Origin: Sabellastarte sp. h YS-2021
Lineage: Eukaryota; Annelida; Polychaeta; Sabellida; Sabellidae
Assembly (NCBI GenBank): GCA_964017235.1
Contig: OZ024940.1
Location: forward strand, 30,002,573 to 30,066,572
Direction of reading: 5' to 3'
DNA length: 64,000 nt
Shown: in pieces, positions 36,201 to 49,000 of the stretch
How positions within the stretch are numbered: the stretch's first letter is position 1
Layout: each line of letters opens with the position of its first letter
The notes under the pieces: generated by a model
What the model saw: only the letters and a program-made list of their open reading frames with translations
The model's database searches: none
Told to the model about the DNA's origin: nothing
Position numbers and translations under genes: made by a program

Positions 36201-39200
36201 ATTTTGGGAGTGATCCAGATCACTATCTGGATCTTCTGGATCCATGAATTGTGATTTTTAAAGACAGATAACTCAAAAACGTATGGATGGATTTTCGATG
36301 AAATTTTGAGGATATGTCTGGAAAGGTAAAAGGAAGAAATGTTTCCATTTTGGGAGTGATCCGGATCACTGTCTGGATCTTCTGGATCCATGAAATATAA
36401 TTTTTAAAGACAGATAACTCAAAAACTTATGGACGGGTTTCAATGACATTTTCAGGATATGTCTGAAGAGGAAGAAATGATTCAATTTTTGGAGTGATCC
36501 GGATCACTGTCTGGATCTTCTGGATCCATGAAATGTGATTTTTAAAGACAGACAACTTAAAAACTTATGGACGGATTTTGAGGAAATTTTCAGGATATGC
36601 TAGGTAGAGCAATTTCAGTGATAAGTAAGTCATTCACCTACTATTGGGTGATGTACAACATGGTGAAGCAGATCTATAGTTTTTATGTCAGCTGACTTGT
36701 CAGTCAGCTGACATTATGTCGTCACTCTGCGGCGTGGGCGTACGCGTGAACAACTTCTCCTCCAAAACTACAAGGCCTAGAGACGTGCTGTTTTTTTTAA
36801 AAGATACCTTATCTATCGAGGATGAAAAATTGTTGAAGGCATGCAAATCTGTCTGTTCGTCTGTTTGCTAGAGACATTACAAGGGGGGTACCCCCACCAA
36901 AAGTGTGAAAATTTCAACACTTAATCACAATTTTCTCAGTGACTATTGCAGGGATTTCTCTCATATCTTGCATATATGTACTAGGCCACAGGTAGATTCT
37001 CTTGTGTGAGTATGAGACCTGGATCTGTCTTACTTTTTTTTAAATAAATTATTTTAATAATTTTTAATGCATTAAAATTCATGAAATCATGCACAAAATC
37101 ATTTATAACTTGGAAAGTGTTGCATTTAGAGCATTTTGTTAAAATATGTTATTCAGCTACTTTTTTCATAGCTACAATATGGTGAGTAAGTTGGGTGCCT
37201 GTCTCAATAGCTAAGTGAGTAATAGCTACTTTTGGGCTTTTCAGTAACTTCCATCATGAGTAAAATCACTTGTAACTTAAAAACTATTGCATTTAGAGAA
37301 TTTCGTATAAATATGTTATTCAGCTACTTTTGGGTCAGCTATAACATAGTAAAATTTTAGACCTGTAGCTCATGGCATAGCTGAGTAATAGCTACTTTTA
37401 GGTTATCACTGTTGAGTAAATCGCTTATAACTTCAAAACTATTGCATTTAGAGAATTTCGTATAAATATGTTATTCAGCTACTTTTGGGTCAGCTATAAC
37501 ATAGTAAAATTTCAGACCTGTAGCTCATGGCATAGCTGAGTAATAGCTACTTTTAGGTTATCACTGTTGAGTAAATCGCTTATAACTTGGAAACTATTGC
37601 ATTTACAGTATTTTGTTTCAATATGTTATTCACCTATTTTGGGATCAGCTATAACATAGTGAAGTTCCAGATCTGTGGCTCATTGCATAGCTGAGTAATA
37701 GCTACTTTGAAGTTCTCACTATTGAGTAAATCACTTGTAACTTAAAACCTATTGCATTTAGAGAATTTCGTATAAATATGTTATTCAGCTACTTTTGGGC
37801 CAGCTATAACATAGTGAAATTTCAGATCTGTAGGTCATGGCATAGCTGAGTAATAGCTACTTTAAAGTTCTCACTATTGAGTAAATCAGTTGTAATTGGA
37901 AAACTATTGCATTTAGAGTATTTCGTATAAATATGTTATTCAGCTACTTTTGGGTCAGCTATAACATAGTAAAATTTCAGACCTGTAGCTCATGGCATAG
38001 CTGAGTAATAGCTACTTTTAGGTCATCACTATTGAGTAAATCAGTTGTAACTTCAAAACTATTGCATTTACAGTATTTTGCTTAAATATGTTGTTCACCT
38101 ACTTTTGGGTCAGCTATAACATAGTAAAATTTCAGACCTGTAGCTCATTGCATAGCTGAGTAATAACTACTTTGAGGTTCTCACTATTGAGTAAATCAGT
38201 TGTAATTGCAAAACTATTGCATTTAGAGAATTTCGTATAAATATGTTATTCAGCTACTTTTGGGCCAGCTATAACATAGTGAAATTTCAGATCTGTAGGT
38301 CATGGCACAGCTGAGTAATAGCTACTTTGAAGTTCTCACTATTGAGTAAATCAGTTGTAATTGGAAAACTATTGCATTTACAGAATTTCGTATAAATATG
38401 TTATTCAGCTACTTTTGGGTCAGCTATAACATAGTAAAATTTCAGACCTGTAGCTCATGGCATAGCTGAGTAATAGCTACTTTTAGGTCATCACTATTGA
38501 GTAAATCAGTTGTAACTTCAAAACTATTGCATTTACAGTATTTTGCTTAAATATGTTGTTCACCTACTTTTGGGTCAGCTATAACATAGTAAAATTTCAG
38601 ACCTGTAGCTCATTGCATAGCTGAGTAATAACTACTTTGAGGTTCTCACTATTGAGTAAATCAGTTGTAATTGCAAAACTATTGCATTTAGAGAATTTAG
38701 TATAAATATGTTATTCAGCTACTTTTGGGTCAGCTATAACATAGTAAAATTTCAGACCTGTAGCTCATGGCATAGCTGAGTAATAGCTACTTTTAGGTCA
38801 TCACTATTGAGTAAATCAGTTCTAACTTGAAAACTATTGCATGTACAGTATTTTGCTTAAATATGTTGTTCACCTACTTTTGGGTCAGCTATAACATAGT
38901 AAAATTTCAGACCTGTAGCTCATGGCATAGCTGAGTAATAGCTACTTTGAGGTTATCACTGTTGAGTAAATCGCTTATAACTTGGAAATTATTGCATTTA
39001 GAGTATTTTGTTTCAATATGTTATTCACCTATTTTGGGGTCAGCTATAACATAGTGAAGTTCCAGACCTGTGACTCATTGCATAGCTGAGTAATAGCTAC
39101 TTTGAAGTTCTCAATGTTGAGCAAATCACTTATAATTTGAAAACTATTGCATTTAGAGAATTTAGTATAAATATGTTATTCAGCTACTTTTGGGTCAGCT

Positions 39201-42200
39201 ATAACATAGTAAAATTTCAGACCTGTAGCTCATGGCATAGCTGAGTAATAGCTACTTTTAGGTTATCACTATTGAGTAAATCACTTATAACTTGGAAACT
39301 ATTGCATTTAGAGTATTTTGTTGCAATATGTTATTCACCTATTTTGGGGTCAGCTATAACATAGTGAAGTTCCAGACCTGTGGCTCATTGCATAGCTGAG
39401 TAATAGCTACTTTGAAGTTCTCACTGTTGAGTAAATCAGTTGTAATTGGAAAACTATTGCCTTTACAGAAATTTGTGCAAATATGTTATTCAGCTACTTT
39501 TGGGTCAGCTATAACATAGTGAAATTACAGACCTGTAGCTCATGGCACAACTGAGCAATAGCTATTCTCAGGCACTGACTGTTGAGTAAATCGGCTATAA
39601 CTTGAAAAATATTGCATTTGGAGTATTTTGTTAAAATATATTGTTCACCTACTTTTGGGTTAGCTATAACAGTGAAATTACAGACCTATAGCTCATGACA
39701 TAGCGGAGCAATAGCTATTTTCAGGTTCTCACTATTGAGTAAATCAGTTGTAACTTGAAAACTATTGCATTTACAGTATTTTGCTTAAATATGTTGTTCA
39801 CCTACTTTTAGGTCAGCTATAACAGAGCAAAAATTCAGACATGTAGCTCATTGCATAGCTGAGTAATAGTTACTTTGAGGTTCTCACTCTTGAGTAAATC
39901 AGTAGTAACTTGAAAACTATTACATTTAGAGTATTTTGTTAAATATGTTTTTCACAGACGTTTTGGTCAGCTATAACATAGTGAAATTGCAGACCTCTAT
40001 GTCATGGCATAGCTGAGCAATAGCTTCTTTCAGGTTCTCACTGTTGAGTAAATCATTGTATCCAACCTGTAGGAAATCATGGGCTGGGAATCTGTTAATA
40101 TGGTCCGATTTGACCTTGGAACCCTCCTTCAAGGTCAAATGAGGATAGCCAAACATAAAAGTGCTTATAACTCGCTTATTATTGGTCCTAGAGGTTTGGA
40201 ATGAAAACCAACCTATAGAAAATCATGAGCTGGGAATTTTTTGGTGTGGTCGGATTTCACCTTGGACCCCTCCTTCAAGGTCAAATGAGGATAGCCAAAC
40301 TTAAAAGTGCTTATAACTCGCTTATTATTGGTCCTAGAGGTTTGGAATGGAAAACCAACCTATAGAAAATCATGGGCTGGGAATCTTTTGGTGTGGTCAG
40401 ATTTCACCTTAGACCCCTCCTTCCAAGTCAAACGAAGATAGCCAAACTTAAAGTGCTTATAACTCGCGTATTATTGGTCTTGGAGGTTTGGGATGGTAAA
40501 CCAACATATAGGAAATCATGGGCTGGGATTCTTTTGGTGTGGTCAGATTTGACCTGGGACCCCTCCTTCAAGGTCAATTGAGGATAGCCAAACTTACAAT
40601 TGCTTAGTCGCTTATTATTGGTCCTACAGGTTTGGGATGGTAAACAAGCTACAGGAAATCATGGGCTGGGAATTTTTTTGTGTGGTCGGATTTGACCTTG
40701 CACCCCTCCGTCAAGGTCAAACAAGGATAGCCAAACTTAAAAAGTGCCTATGACTCACTTATTATTGGTCCGAGAAGTTTGGGATGGTAAACCATCCTAA
40801 ATTCTTTGGCTGGGAATCTTTTGGTATGGTCAGATTTGACCTTTGGACCCCTTCTTCATGGTCGAACGAGGATATTGCATTTATAGTATTTCTTTAAATA
40901 TTTTTAACCTACTTTTTACACTTAAACAATTACCTTGTTACTTTATTTCATAATACCATTTGCAGGGCACAACTTTTTTGTCCTTTTTTTCTGTCAGCTT
41001 CGGAATATCTTTCGAACATGCTGTTCAGTTACCATTTACTGTATTTCTGTACAGCCCTTTCCCTGATAATTATATGCTTTCCTCTCATTATCACCATCAC
41101 AAATCAAAAACATTCAGTCAGCTGACACAGTGCCCGTTCACGGGCACTCTCCTCTTGTTTGAATAGCTGAGTCATAGCTACTGAAATGGATAAACGTCTT
41201 TTATCACTAAAGTGTTGCTGATACTTTATGTCTTCAAAATAAGTCATAGGGGCCACAGTGGCAGAGTGGTAACACTCTCGCCTCCCACCTCTGAGGCCGG
41301 GGTTCGATTCCCGGCACGGCCTCAAGTGGAAAAGCTGGTAGTTGCTTGCCGATGGTCGGCAGTTTACAGTACAGAACCCTAACGAACTGCATGTACTGGT
41401 TTCCTCTGCCCTTCCAACTACCCGTCGTGATATGACCTGTACAGTGTTGAAAGCGACGTAAAACCCCAAATAAATAAATAAAATAAGTCATTCACCTGCC
41501 TCTTGCTTGTTGTCACTTCTACATGTGCCTCCATCTCACAAGAAAATTTATATTCCACTATCTTTAGTACATCTAATTAATACGGCGGGAGATAATTGCA
41601 TGCGTCAGAATGCTTGTTTTTTTTTTTGTGCTTCAGCGTAAAGACGACAAGTGCAGTTTGGTACGTCTCCGCCGCCACCTAGTCGACAAGCTAGCGTGTC
41701 TACTTAATCTGGACGACTCTGAACCCATTGCCGAGGAACTTATCGTGGCCGCCTGCCATTTTATCAGACTCTACTGTGCGATGAAGGAGATTGCAGCACT
41801 GAGGTAAATCTGATAATGATTGTGGGTGTGTGTGTCTGTCTGTTTGCCTGTATTTGCATTAAACAGATCTTTTAGAAATTTTTTTTATGTGGGTGGGGCG
41901 TGGTTGAAGGAAGAAATGATTAAATTTTCGGAAAGATCCAGATCTTATTCCGGATCAGGGTTGGCAAAAAAACTGATCAATACGAGTATTGACTAGGCCA
42001 GTGGTTAAAACCACCTTTTACTGGTCAGTAGTGGTAACACTTGCGCCTCCCACTTCTGAAATCGGAGTTCGAATCCTGGCCCAACCTCAATTTGGAAAGC
42101 TGGTAGTTGCTTACCGATGGTCGGCAGTTTACAGTACAGAACCTTGACGCCAACTGTATGTACTGGTTTCTTCTGCCCATAAAACTACCCGTCGTGATAT

Positions 42201-43043
42201 GACCTGTACAGTGTTGAAGGTGACGTTAAAACCCGAATAAATAAATAAAAATAACAATAGTGGTCATTACTGGTCACTGGAAAATAATGAAACAAATTCA
42301 AATAATAAGCATATAGTAAAAATAGACTATAATGCTGATTATTTGTTCCCTATTAGACAAGAAGTATTATTGTTGCACATATTTTAATTTCAATTTACAC
42401 AATTCTATTGATGAGAGATTAGGTCGTGTTTGAGACTCATCTGGTTAGCACTGGTCAGTTGTAAAAAAAAAAAAGTGAAATAAGGATATACCATATTGTT
42501 ACCAAATTTTAGACAAAAAGTTTTGGCCGAGCGTTCGGCCTTTTCGTAAATTTAGCCCGTGATAACTTCCCCATTTTACATTTTTCAGGTTCAACGAGAA
42601 AGAGTCTGAATGTTTGTTGAGGCTTATCACCACTCGGCCGCCTCGAAACGAAGCCGGTGGGAGATTTGCATCTCTGGGACTGTGTATGTTGCTGGCGTGC
42701 CCTTATCTACCCAGGTATGTGATGTCTTAGCTTATCTTATCTTATCTCACTTGTTCCTTGTTTGTGAGAGTGTTTATCCATTGGTTGGAAAGGTGGTTTA
42801 AAGAGTACTTGCACTGAAGTACTTTCTGAAAGTACTTGAAGTACTTTCGGAAAGTACTTATGTGGAAATACTTTTGTGAAATACTTGCTTTAAAGTACTT
42901 TTGGACAATAATTGTATGGAATTACTTTCGGAAAAAAGCATGTGCTAAAGTATCTTTAGCTAGAAAGTACTTGTATTAAATTGCTTTGGTGAAGTACTTG
43001 TACTAAAGTACTTTTGAAAAATAATTGTGTTGATTTACTTTTG

Positions 43044-43076
<33 letters not shown>

Positions 43077-46000
43077 TGCTTAAGTATGGAAAATGCTTCT
43101 ACTGAGGTACTTTTGGAAAGTACCTGCACTGATTTACTTTTTGATCATATTCAAGAAGGGGATCTTCCTCACTGTACACAGCCTTTAAAAGTACTCGACT
43201 GCAAATGAAGTGGTACTTACTTGGTTAACCAGTTTCTTTGTCGTGGAGGTCTGTTCTGGTGTGATTTGATGTTGCCCTTTGTAATTAAACAAGAAAACAG
43301 TCTAATTTTCTTGGAAGCTTGACTATTAAATTTTTTGTTAAATTTTGGTTAAAAATAGTCTGGATGATGGTAAATTTTACAAAACATTCCCCCCCCCCCC
43401 CCAATTTTACCCCTGAATACCTTTTTTGTTTGTTTCTCATGTTTAGCAACCATGAGCAAGAACGCCGGTTGGCAGACTGGTTGAAATGGTTGGTGGCCGA
43501 GGCCAGTGGCTTCGAACAGTAAGTGGTGGTAGAAATTTGTGTTTTTAAGTGGTATTTTTAATTGTTATAGCTACTTTTACCGGTGTACCTTATTTCCAGT
43601 TGTGTATCATTGATTTATACAGAAGCTACAAGGTGTTTTTTTGTTTAACAGAGGGATAAAAAAAAATTTTGTTAAATGCAAAGGTGTTTTATCTCCAAAT
43701 TAGTGGCAGGACAAAGGGTAACCAGAATAGCCCTTACCAATATAATAGTGTTGGTATCGAATAATAATATATATATCGATATCAAACCATATTTTTACTT
43801 CTGTATCGATCGATATTGAAATATCGGGTCATGGGTGTTTTCCGAGAAAGAACTTCCAAACGCTTTCACGAGTTTTAGAAGTTTCCCGAAACGTAAACAA
43901 ATATGGCGTTTCTGGTTTAGTGGTAAGTGAAATTTGACAAAAAAAATGATAGGAAAACCAATATATTTCTCAAGTTTTATGATTTATTTACATAGAAAAC
44001 AGCTTAATTGCGTCTATTTAGTAGTATGTTCCGATATTGATATTGTACCCTACGTTATCGATATCAGTATATTTAGCATGGATCGATAAATATTTCAGTA
44101 TCGATAAACAATACCAGCACTACAATATAAATGAGCATGGAATTCTGTATTTGCTAGTGCAAAAAACTGCAAAAAGTCATGGCCTTGAAAATAATCTTTC
44201 CAAAAAAACTAAAGAAATTAAGCCAGTAGAAGTAATATGTGTACACAGAGTTAATCGGTTAAAGTAACAAGGTCGTATGTGCGAAGAATTGGTTTCACAG
44301 GGGTTTCCACATTCTTGAAAATTGTTGAAAAAAATTGCTTCATTTTCAAGACCTTGAAAGTCCTTGAATTTGACCAAAATTGAATAAACTCCTTGAAAAG
44401 TCCCTGAATTTGTTATTGTCCAACTTCTGCATATGCATCATCTAGTTTTATGTTAAAATCATGTGACAAAAAAGAATTTTGTGGGAGGAATGGATTGCTA
44501 GAAGGGGAGGTAAAGGAGGCCGTGCCTTAAAATACATCCTTGAAAATTGTTGTTGTTGACCTTGAAAATCCTTGAAAAGACCTTGAATCCAGTCATCAGA
44601 AGTCAGCGGGAACCCTGTTTCAAGGTGTGTCCAAAAACCTAGACATGTGTCCGATACATTCGGTCACTGATTGCTTGCTCTTACCTTGTCAGGGAAGTGG
44701 GCACCAAGGCTTCGTTTGGCGAGATGTTGCTGCTGATAGCCATCCATTTCCATAGCAACCAGAATAACGCCATTGCCGACCTGGTCAGCTCTACCCTGGG
44801 CATCAAGGTAATGGGCTAAAACATTTTTTTTTTTTTTGATTTTCCGATATGGTACGATGATAGTTTATCTTTTCATTTCAAATTCCTACTCAGTGTTATT
44901 GTTTGTTTATGATGGAATTGCCAAAATTGTATTATACGTATAGGTTAATGGCCAAGTAAGTGTCCAATATTGGAAAATAATAGACTGTTTACAAGGTCCT
45001 GAAGGGACCGATTCAACAGGCCATTATTTTCCAATATTGGACACTTACGAGTCTTTTAACCTATTTAAAGTACACCTCTTCCTTAATTTATAATTTGGGG
45101 GGTGGGGGGGGGGGGGGTGGGGGGGTGGGGGGAGGGTTGTGATCACTTTAGTTGAAATAAATGTACAACGGTTTCTTTGGAAATGTGCTCTAAAAGACTT
45201 CTATATATGGTCAAAATCACAAAGTTGCCAATAGTGAAAGATATTGGACATTTTTAACAAAACAAAAACTCTCAGGTGTAATTTAATGTATATATACCAG
45301 TGGTTATATAATTTATTTATACTCGGCACAATATCTCCATGTACTACAGAACTCAAAGCACTATTTGACCCATCCTGACTATACAAGTACAGTCCAAGCT
45401 TTCTAGTGACTGACATTCCACCCTAACTGAAAGATACAGAGTCTCAGGGATGATCATTTATCAACGTCCCTGAGGTTCTTTAGCCTGCCACTGGGGACAG
45501 GACCCAATGACAGAGGACCACCATTTTAAGTGGTCATGTGAACTATTTATCTGGTTGTATCTAGGATTGAACCCACATCCTCTGTGGTCCTAGATGAGTG
45601 TGTTACCCACTAACCACATAAGGCCGCTTTCACGAAGCCTCCTTAAGACAAAGGTCACCTTAAATTCAAGGATTTCTCCCTCCTTTAAAAAATATCAGTT
45701 TCACAAAGCCTCCTTCCTTAAAGGAGACCTTGAAAACTGCCTTATGTTTCAAGGAAGTTAAGGACCTACCTAGAATTTAAAGAAGTGTCCTTCAAGGAAT
45801 TTTTAATAACTTTGAAGAACATTTGCTCTCTCCTTAAATTTCAAGGAAGATCTTTGGTAAGGAGAGTTAAAGGAGGCTTTGTAAAACTGAGTCTAAAAGT
45901 GACCTTCCCAAAGGTAAAAAAAATGACTTTCCTTTACTAAAGGAGGTCCTTTCCTTTGTGAAACCGGCCCCTGAACTATAGCCATTTTAAGGTTACCCCA

Positions 46001-49000
46001 CGTGTGGCTAATATTCCAAAAACTAGAAGATGGATTTACCCTATATTTCCTGGATTCAGTCTAGGGTGGAATGTGGTCATGTGTAGTGCTTGGACGATGT
46101 TTGAAAACTTCGGTATTATCGCTCCTTGGCTCATTGCCAATCAGTGATTGGTAAACTTTAAGTACAACCGATATTTGCTAAACTCATTTCTTTGCAGCCT
46201 TTTGGTCACAATAAAGCATTAACTGGAATAATATTTGTAATAATCTGAAACATTCATCACTTAACCCTTTCGCTACCATGTGTGTCGACTAGCAGTCGAC
46301 ATCAACGTGTATTACAGGGGACCATGTCTGTCGACCAAGGGTCGACGGCAATAATATATATTTCTTCTTTCCCTTCAGTGTACTGTTATACGTTTTCTTT
46401 GGTGTATCAGTATTAAACTGACTTTTTAAGTATTTTAAATGAAAGTTATGCTATATTTTATAAAAAAATTCACCATTTCACCTATTTTAACTGCTTTCTG
46501 TAGATATTGCCGTATTTAAGGCATATAACTGCATATTGTTTACTCGTGGTTATTTTTATTTGGGGAATTCCCACGAATTTTCCCATTCGACTTTCATCAA
46601 TTCCTAATGAAATATACCGAAAAATACCGCAAATAAAGTGTATAAAGTAGTGAGATATTATTTTACTTCATTGGCGTTTCTGACGTGATATGACGTCATA
46701 TAGCTACAGTCCCATGGAATAATGTTCCTTCAGTAGTGAAAGGGTTAAAATCACAAAAGTAAATGCTAAAAAAAAATTAAAAAAAAAAAAAAAAAATTTA
46801 CGTTAACAGAACACACCTTGGGGTTTTTCCACCGTTGTCAAGGTAACCATAAAATCACAAGTACAGATGCATCAAACATGGCCTCTTAACGCAGGAGACG
46901 CTTGTGAAAGTGTTTTAGGTGAAATTTTGGTTATATTTGCGGTAATAGTTTGTGTCTATTTCCCTTGTTTTAATTTTAATATATTATTTTTATTCTGTCT
47001 ACAACAACCTGTAGAAGCGCGAGCTTTAGTAAGGCATGCGATTAAAATAATTTTTTCTTTATATATATATTTCTCTCCAGAGTGCCGTCAAAGCTAACGC
47101 TCTGTCTAAAATCCGGCAGATGTTCGTGGGCGAAATCTTCACGGAGCAGGTGGTGGCGGGGCACGCAGTCCGAGTGTCCGTCACCCCGGATCTCAACGCA
47201 GGTGAGTGGCAGCGGTCATGTATAATAGGGCTGCGATGATGTTTGAAAAAGTTCGATAGTTCGCACGTTTACTGCCCCGATTTCGGAGTTCGGTTCAAAC
47301 GTCTGAAATGCAGACTTTGCAAAACGTTTAGAAATCCCCAACATCAGACCACATCCCAACGGATCCTATTTTTGCCCATCTATAAAACCGGTTTCTTTTT
47401 TTTTTGAAAATATGGAGAAATTTATTTAAAATACATATATGGATTTTATATTTTGCGTTTTTAACTGGGTTTGAAGACGTTGTTTCGAAGATCGAACTAG
47501 ACCGAAGTTTGCTAGCTTGTAGAGGTACCAAACATCGAGCCCGATATTCGAAGCGATTTAACAGCACTAATGAAGAGAGAGAGAGCTCTCAAAGAGTACA
47601 TACCTCCGCCTAGACCCTATGCCTCCAATATTGTTCATGTGATGGCAGTGATAACTCCTTTAAAAAAAATTTCTAGATTCAGATGGTTTTCCGGATCACT
47701 GTTCTGGGAGAGGGTTGTCGACATTGATGAGGTATATCATAGGGCTGTGACGGGTGCTGAAAAACGGCATCGAGTACTCGCCCTCTGACAACCGGCCCGA
47801 ATTCGAGTAACCGCGAGATTTAGTACCTACCATTAGAAGTCTTCTGTAAACAAATGGTCGGTTCCAGAAACGAAACTTTTGAAGAAAAACGTCTTCTATT
47901 TGACCAGATATTATAGAATATGGAGTAAATTGTATGTTTTCAAGCGAAAATAACAACTTTAATTGATATTATGTGATGGAAATGCTGAAATGTAGCATAT
48001 TTTACACAAGCGTTTGATTACGTGGGCGATAATACAATACCTCGCAAGTAACCGAGTTTTTAAAATGGACTCGAGTACAAGCCAAGATCGACTCGTACAC
48101 CGAAGCTCAAGTACTCGTTCACAGCCTTAGTATATCATATCGTCATTTTAAGTAAAACTGTCGCTAAAAACTTACACTACAAATATTTGAAATAGAGACT
48201 AAATCCTGAGAAATTGTACACTTCTAGCTCGCTTTTTGTTTTTGCAGTTTTCAATGCATGTTTAATCAAAAAATTGTTTTGTTTTCCTAAATTTAGCTCT
48301 CTGTTAGCGGTTGGGGATATATGCTAAAGTAAAACGTCTTCGGTATCCCGTAGGGATGGGTCGGTATGAAAAATATGTACATCGGGAGGTCGCCAATGCA
48401 AATCCGTACCGATTCCGGGATTCCGCGTTTTAGTAAACCCCAAATAAACATGGACGTTTCCTCTTCACAACATCAGAATAAAAGTGATGAAATGCGCGAA
48501 ATACGAGATAAAAGCTTATAATTTCCTCAGATTTCTTGTTTATTCCCAATATTTTAAGTTTTCCTTCAGTTATATAAGCTGACAAGCGAAATTGAGGTTA
48601 TAAATTGTCGTAACCTAAACATGGCAGTTCTGTTCAACGTAATCGATAGTACTGTATAAAGTCTGCAAATGCATGAAAATTGGGGAGAAAAGCTTATAAT
48701 TTCTTCAGATTTTAAGTATGTTTCTAATATTTTAACTCTTGCTTCATTATATGTGCTGATAAGCGAAGTGGCGGTTGTAAAATCTAATCACGGTATTTCA
48801 GTAAAATGCTCTCGGTACTGAGATACCGGAACTACCGACCCATCCCTAATATCCCGGATTCGGAATATTTGGTAGGCAATATAACCTCCCCGATATCAGC
48901 CGATAATGAAATATTTTAACATCCACACAGCCGAACGATTTACCCACCAATTGTCAACATTTCCCAAAAATTTCATCAAAACTCTTCCATAGCTTTGCGA

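Larger units (their letters stand above)
36680..41159 (+). mobile_element. Helentron-like (HINE-type) element, right copy
   Basis: The reverse complement of 3477-9050 in order and ends, in INTS2 intron 6. It starts TTTTATGTCAGCTGACTTGT (a hairpin with 12-base arms at about 36,684-36,713) and ends with the hairpin AGTGCCCGTTCACGGGCACT at 41,129-41,148, then CTCCTCTTGTT. Inside are about 18-19 units of 154 bp (37.26-40.05 kb) and about five of 145 bp. It is about 1.1 kb shorter than the left copy, which equals about seven 154-bp units. No coding capacity, and no inverted terminal repeats. Confidence 0.65.

Noticed and set aside
35751..36391. Minus-strand frames with repeating DPEDPDSDPEQSQNG-type strings
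   Set aside because: They translate the ~140-bp tandem unit. Frames break between units and the same DNA shows non-coding variation, so these are not genes.
3477..41159. The two inverted satellite blocks as terminal repeats of one giant transposon
   Set aside because: Each block has its own pair of hairpin ends, and the DNA between them holds the reductase-like gene and INTS2 exons 1-6.
41234..41491. Open frames with repeated protein-like strings such as AFPLEAVPGIEPRPQRWEARV, seen at several places on both strands
   Set aside because: They are translations of the family-A SINE body and its tRNA-like head, not proteins. The same string occurs wherever the SINE occurs.
46076..47570. CGATGATGTTTGAAAA repeats near 27,670, 46,095 and 47,230 as another MITE family
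   Set aside because: A shared block is visible, but ends and target duplications could not be fixed, so no element is called.
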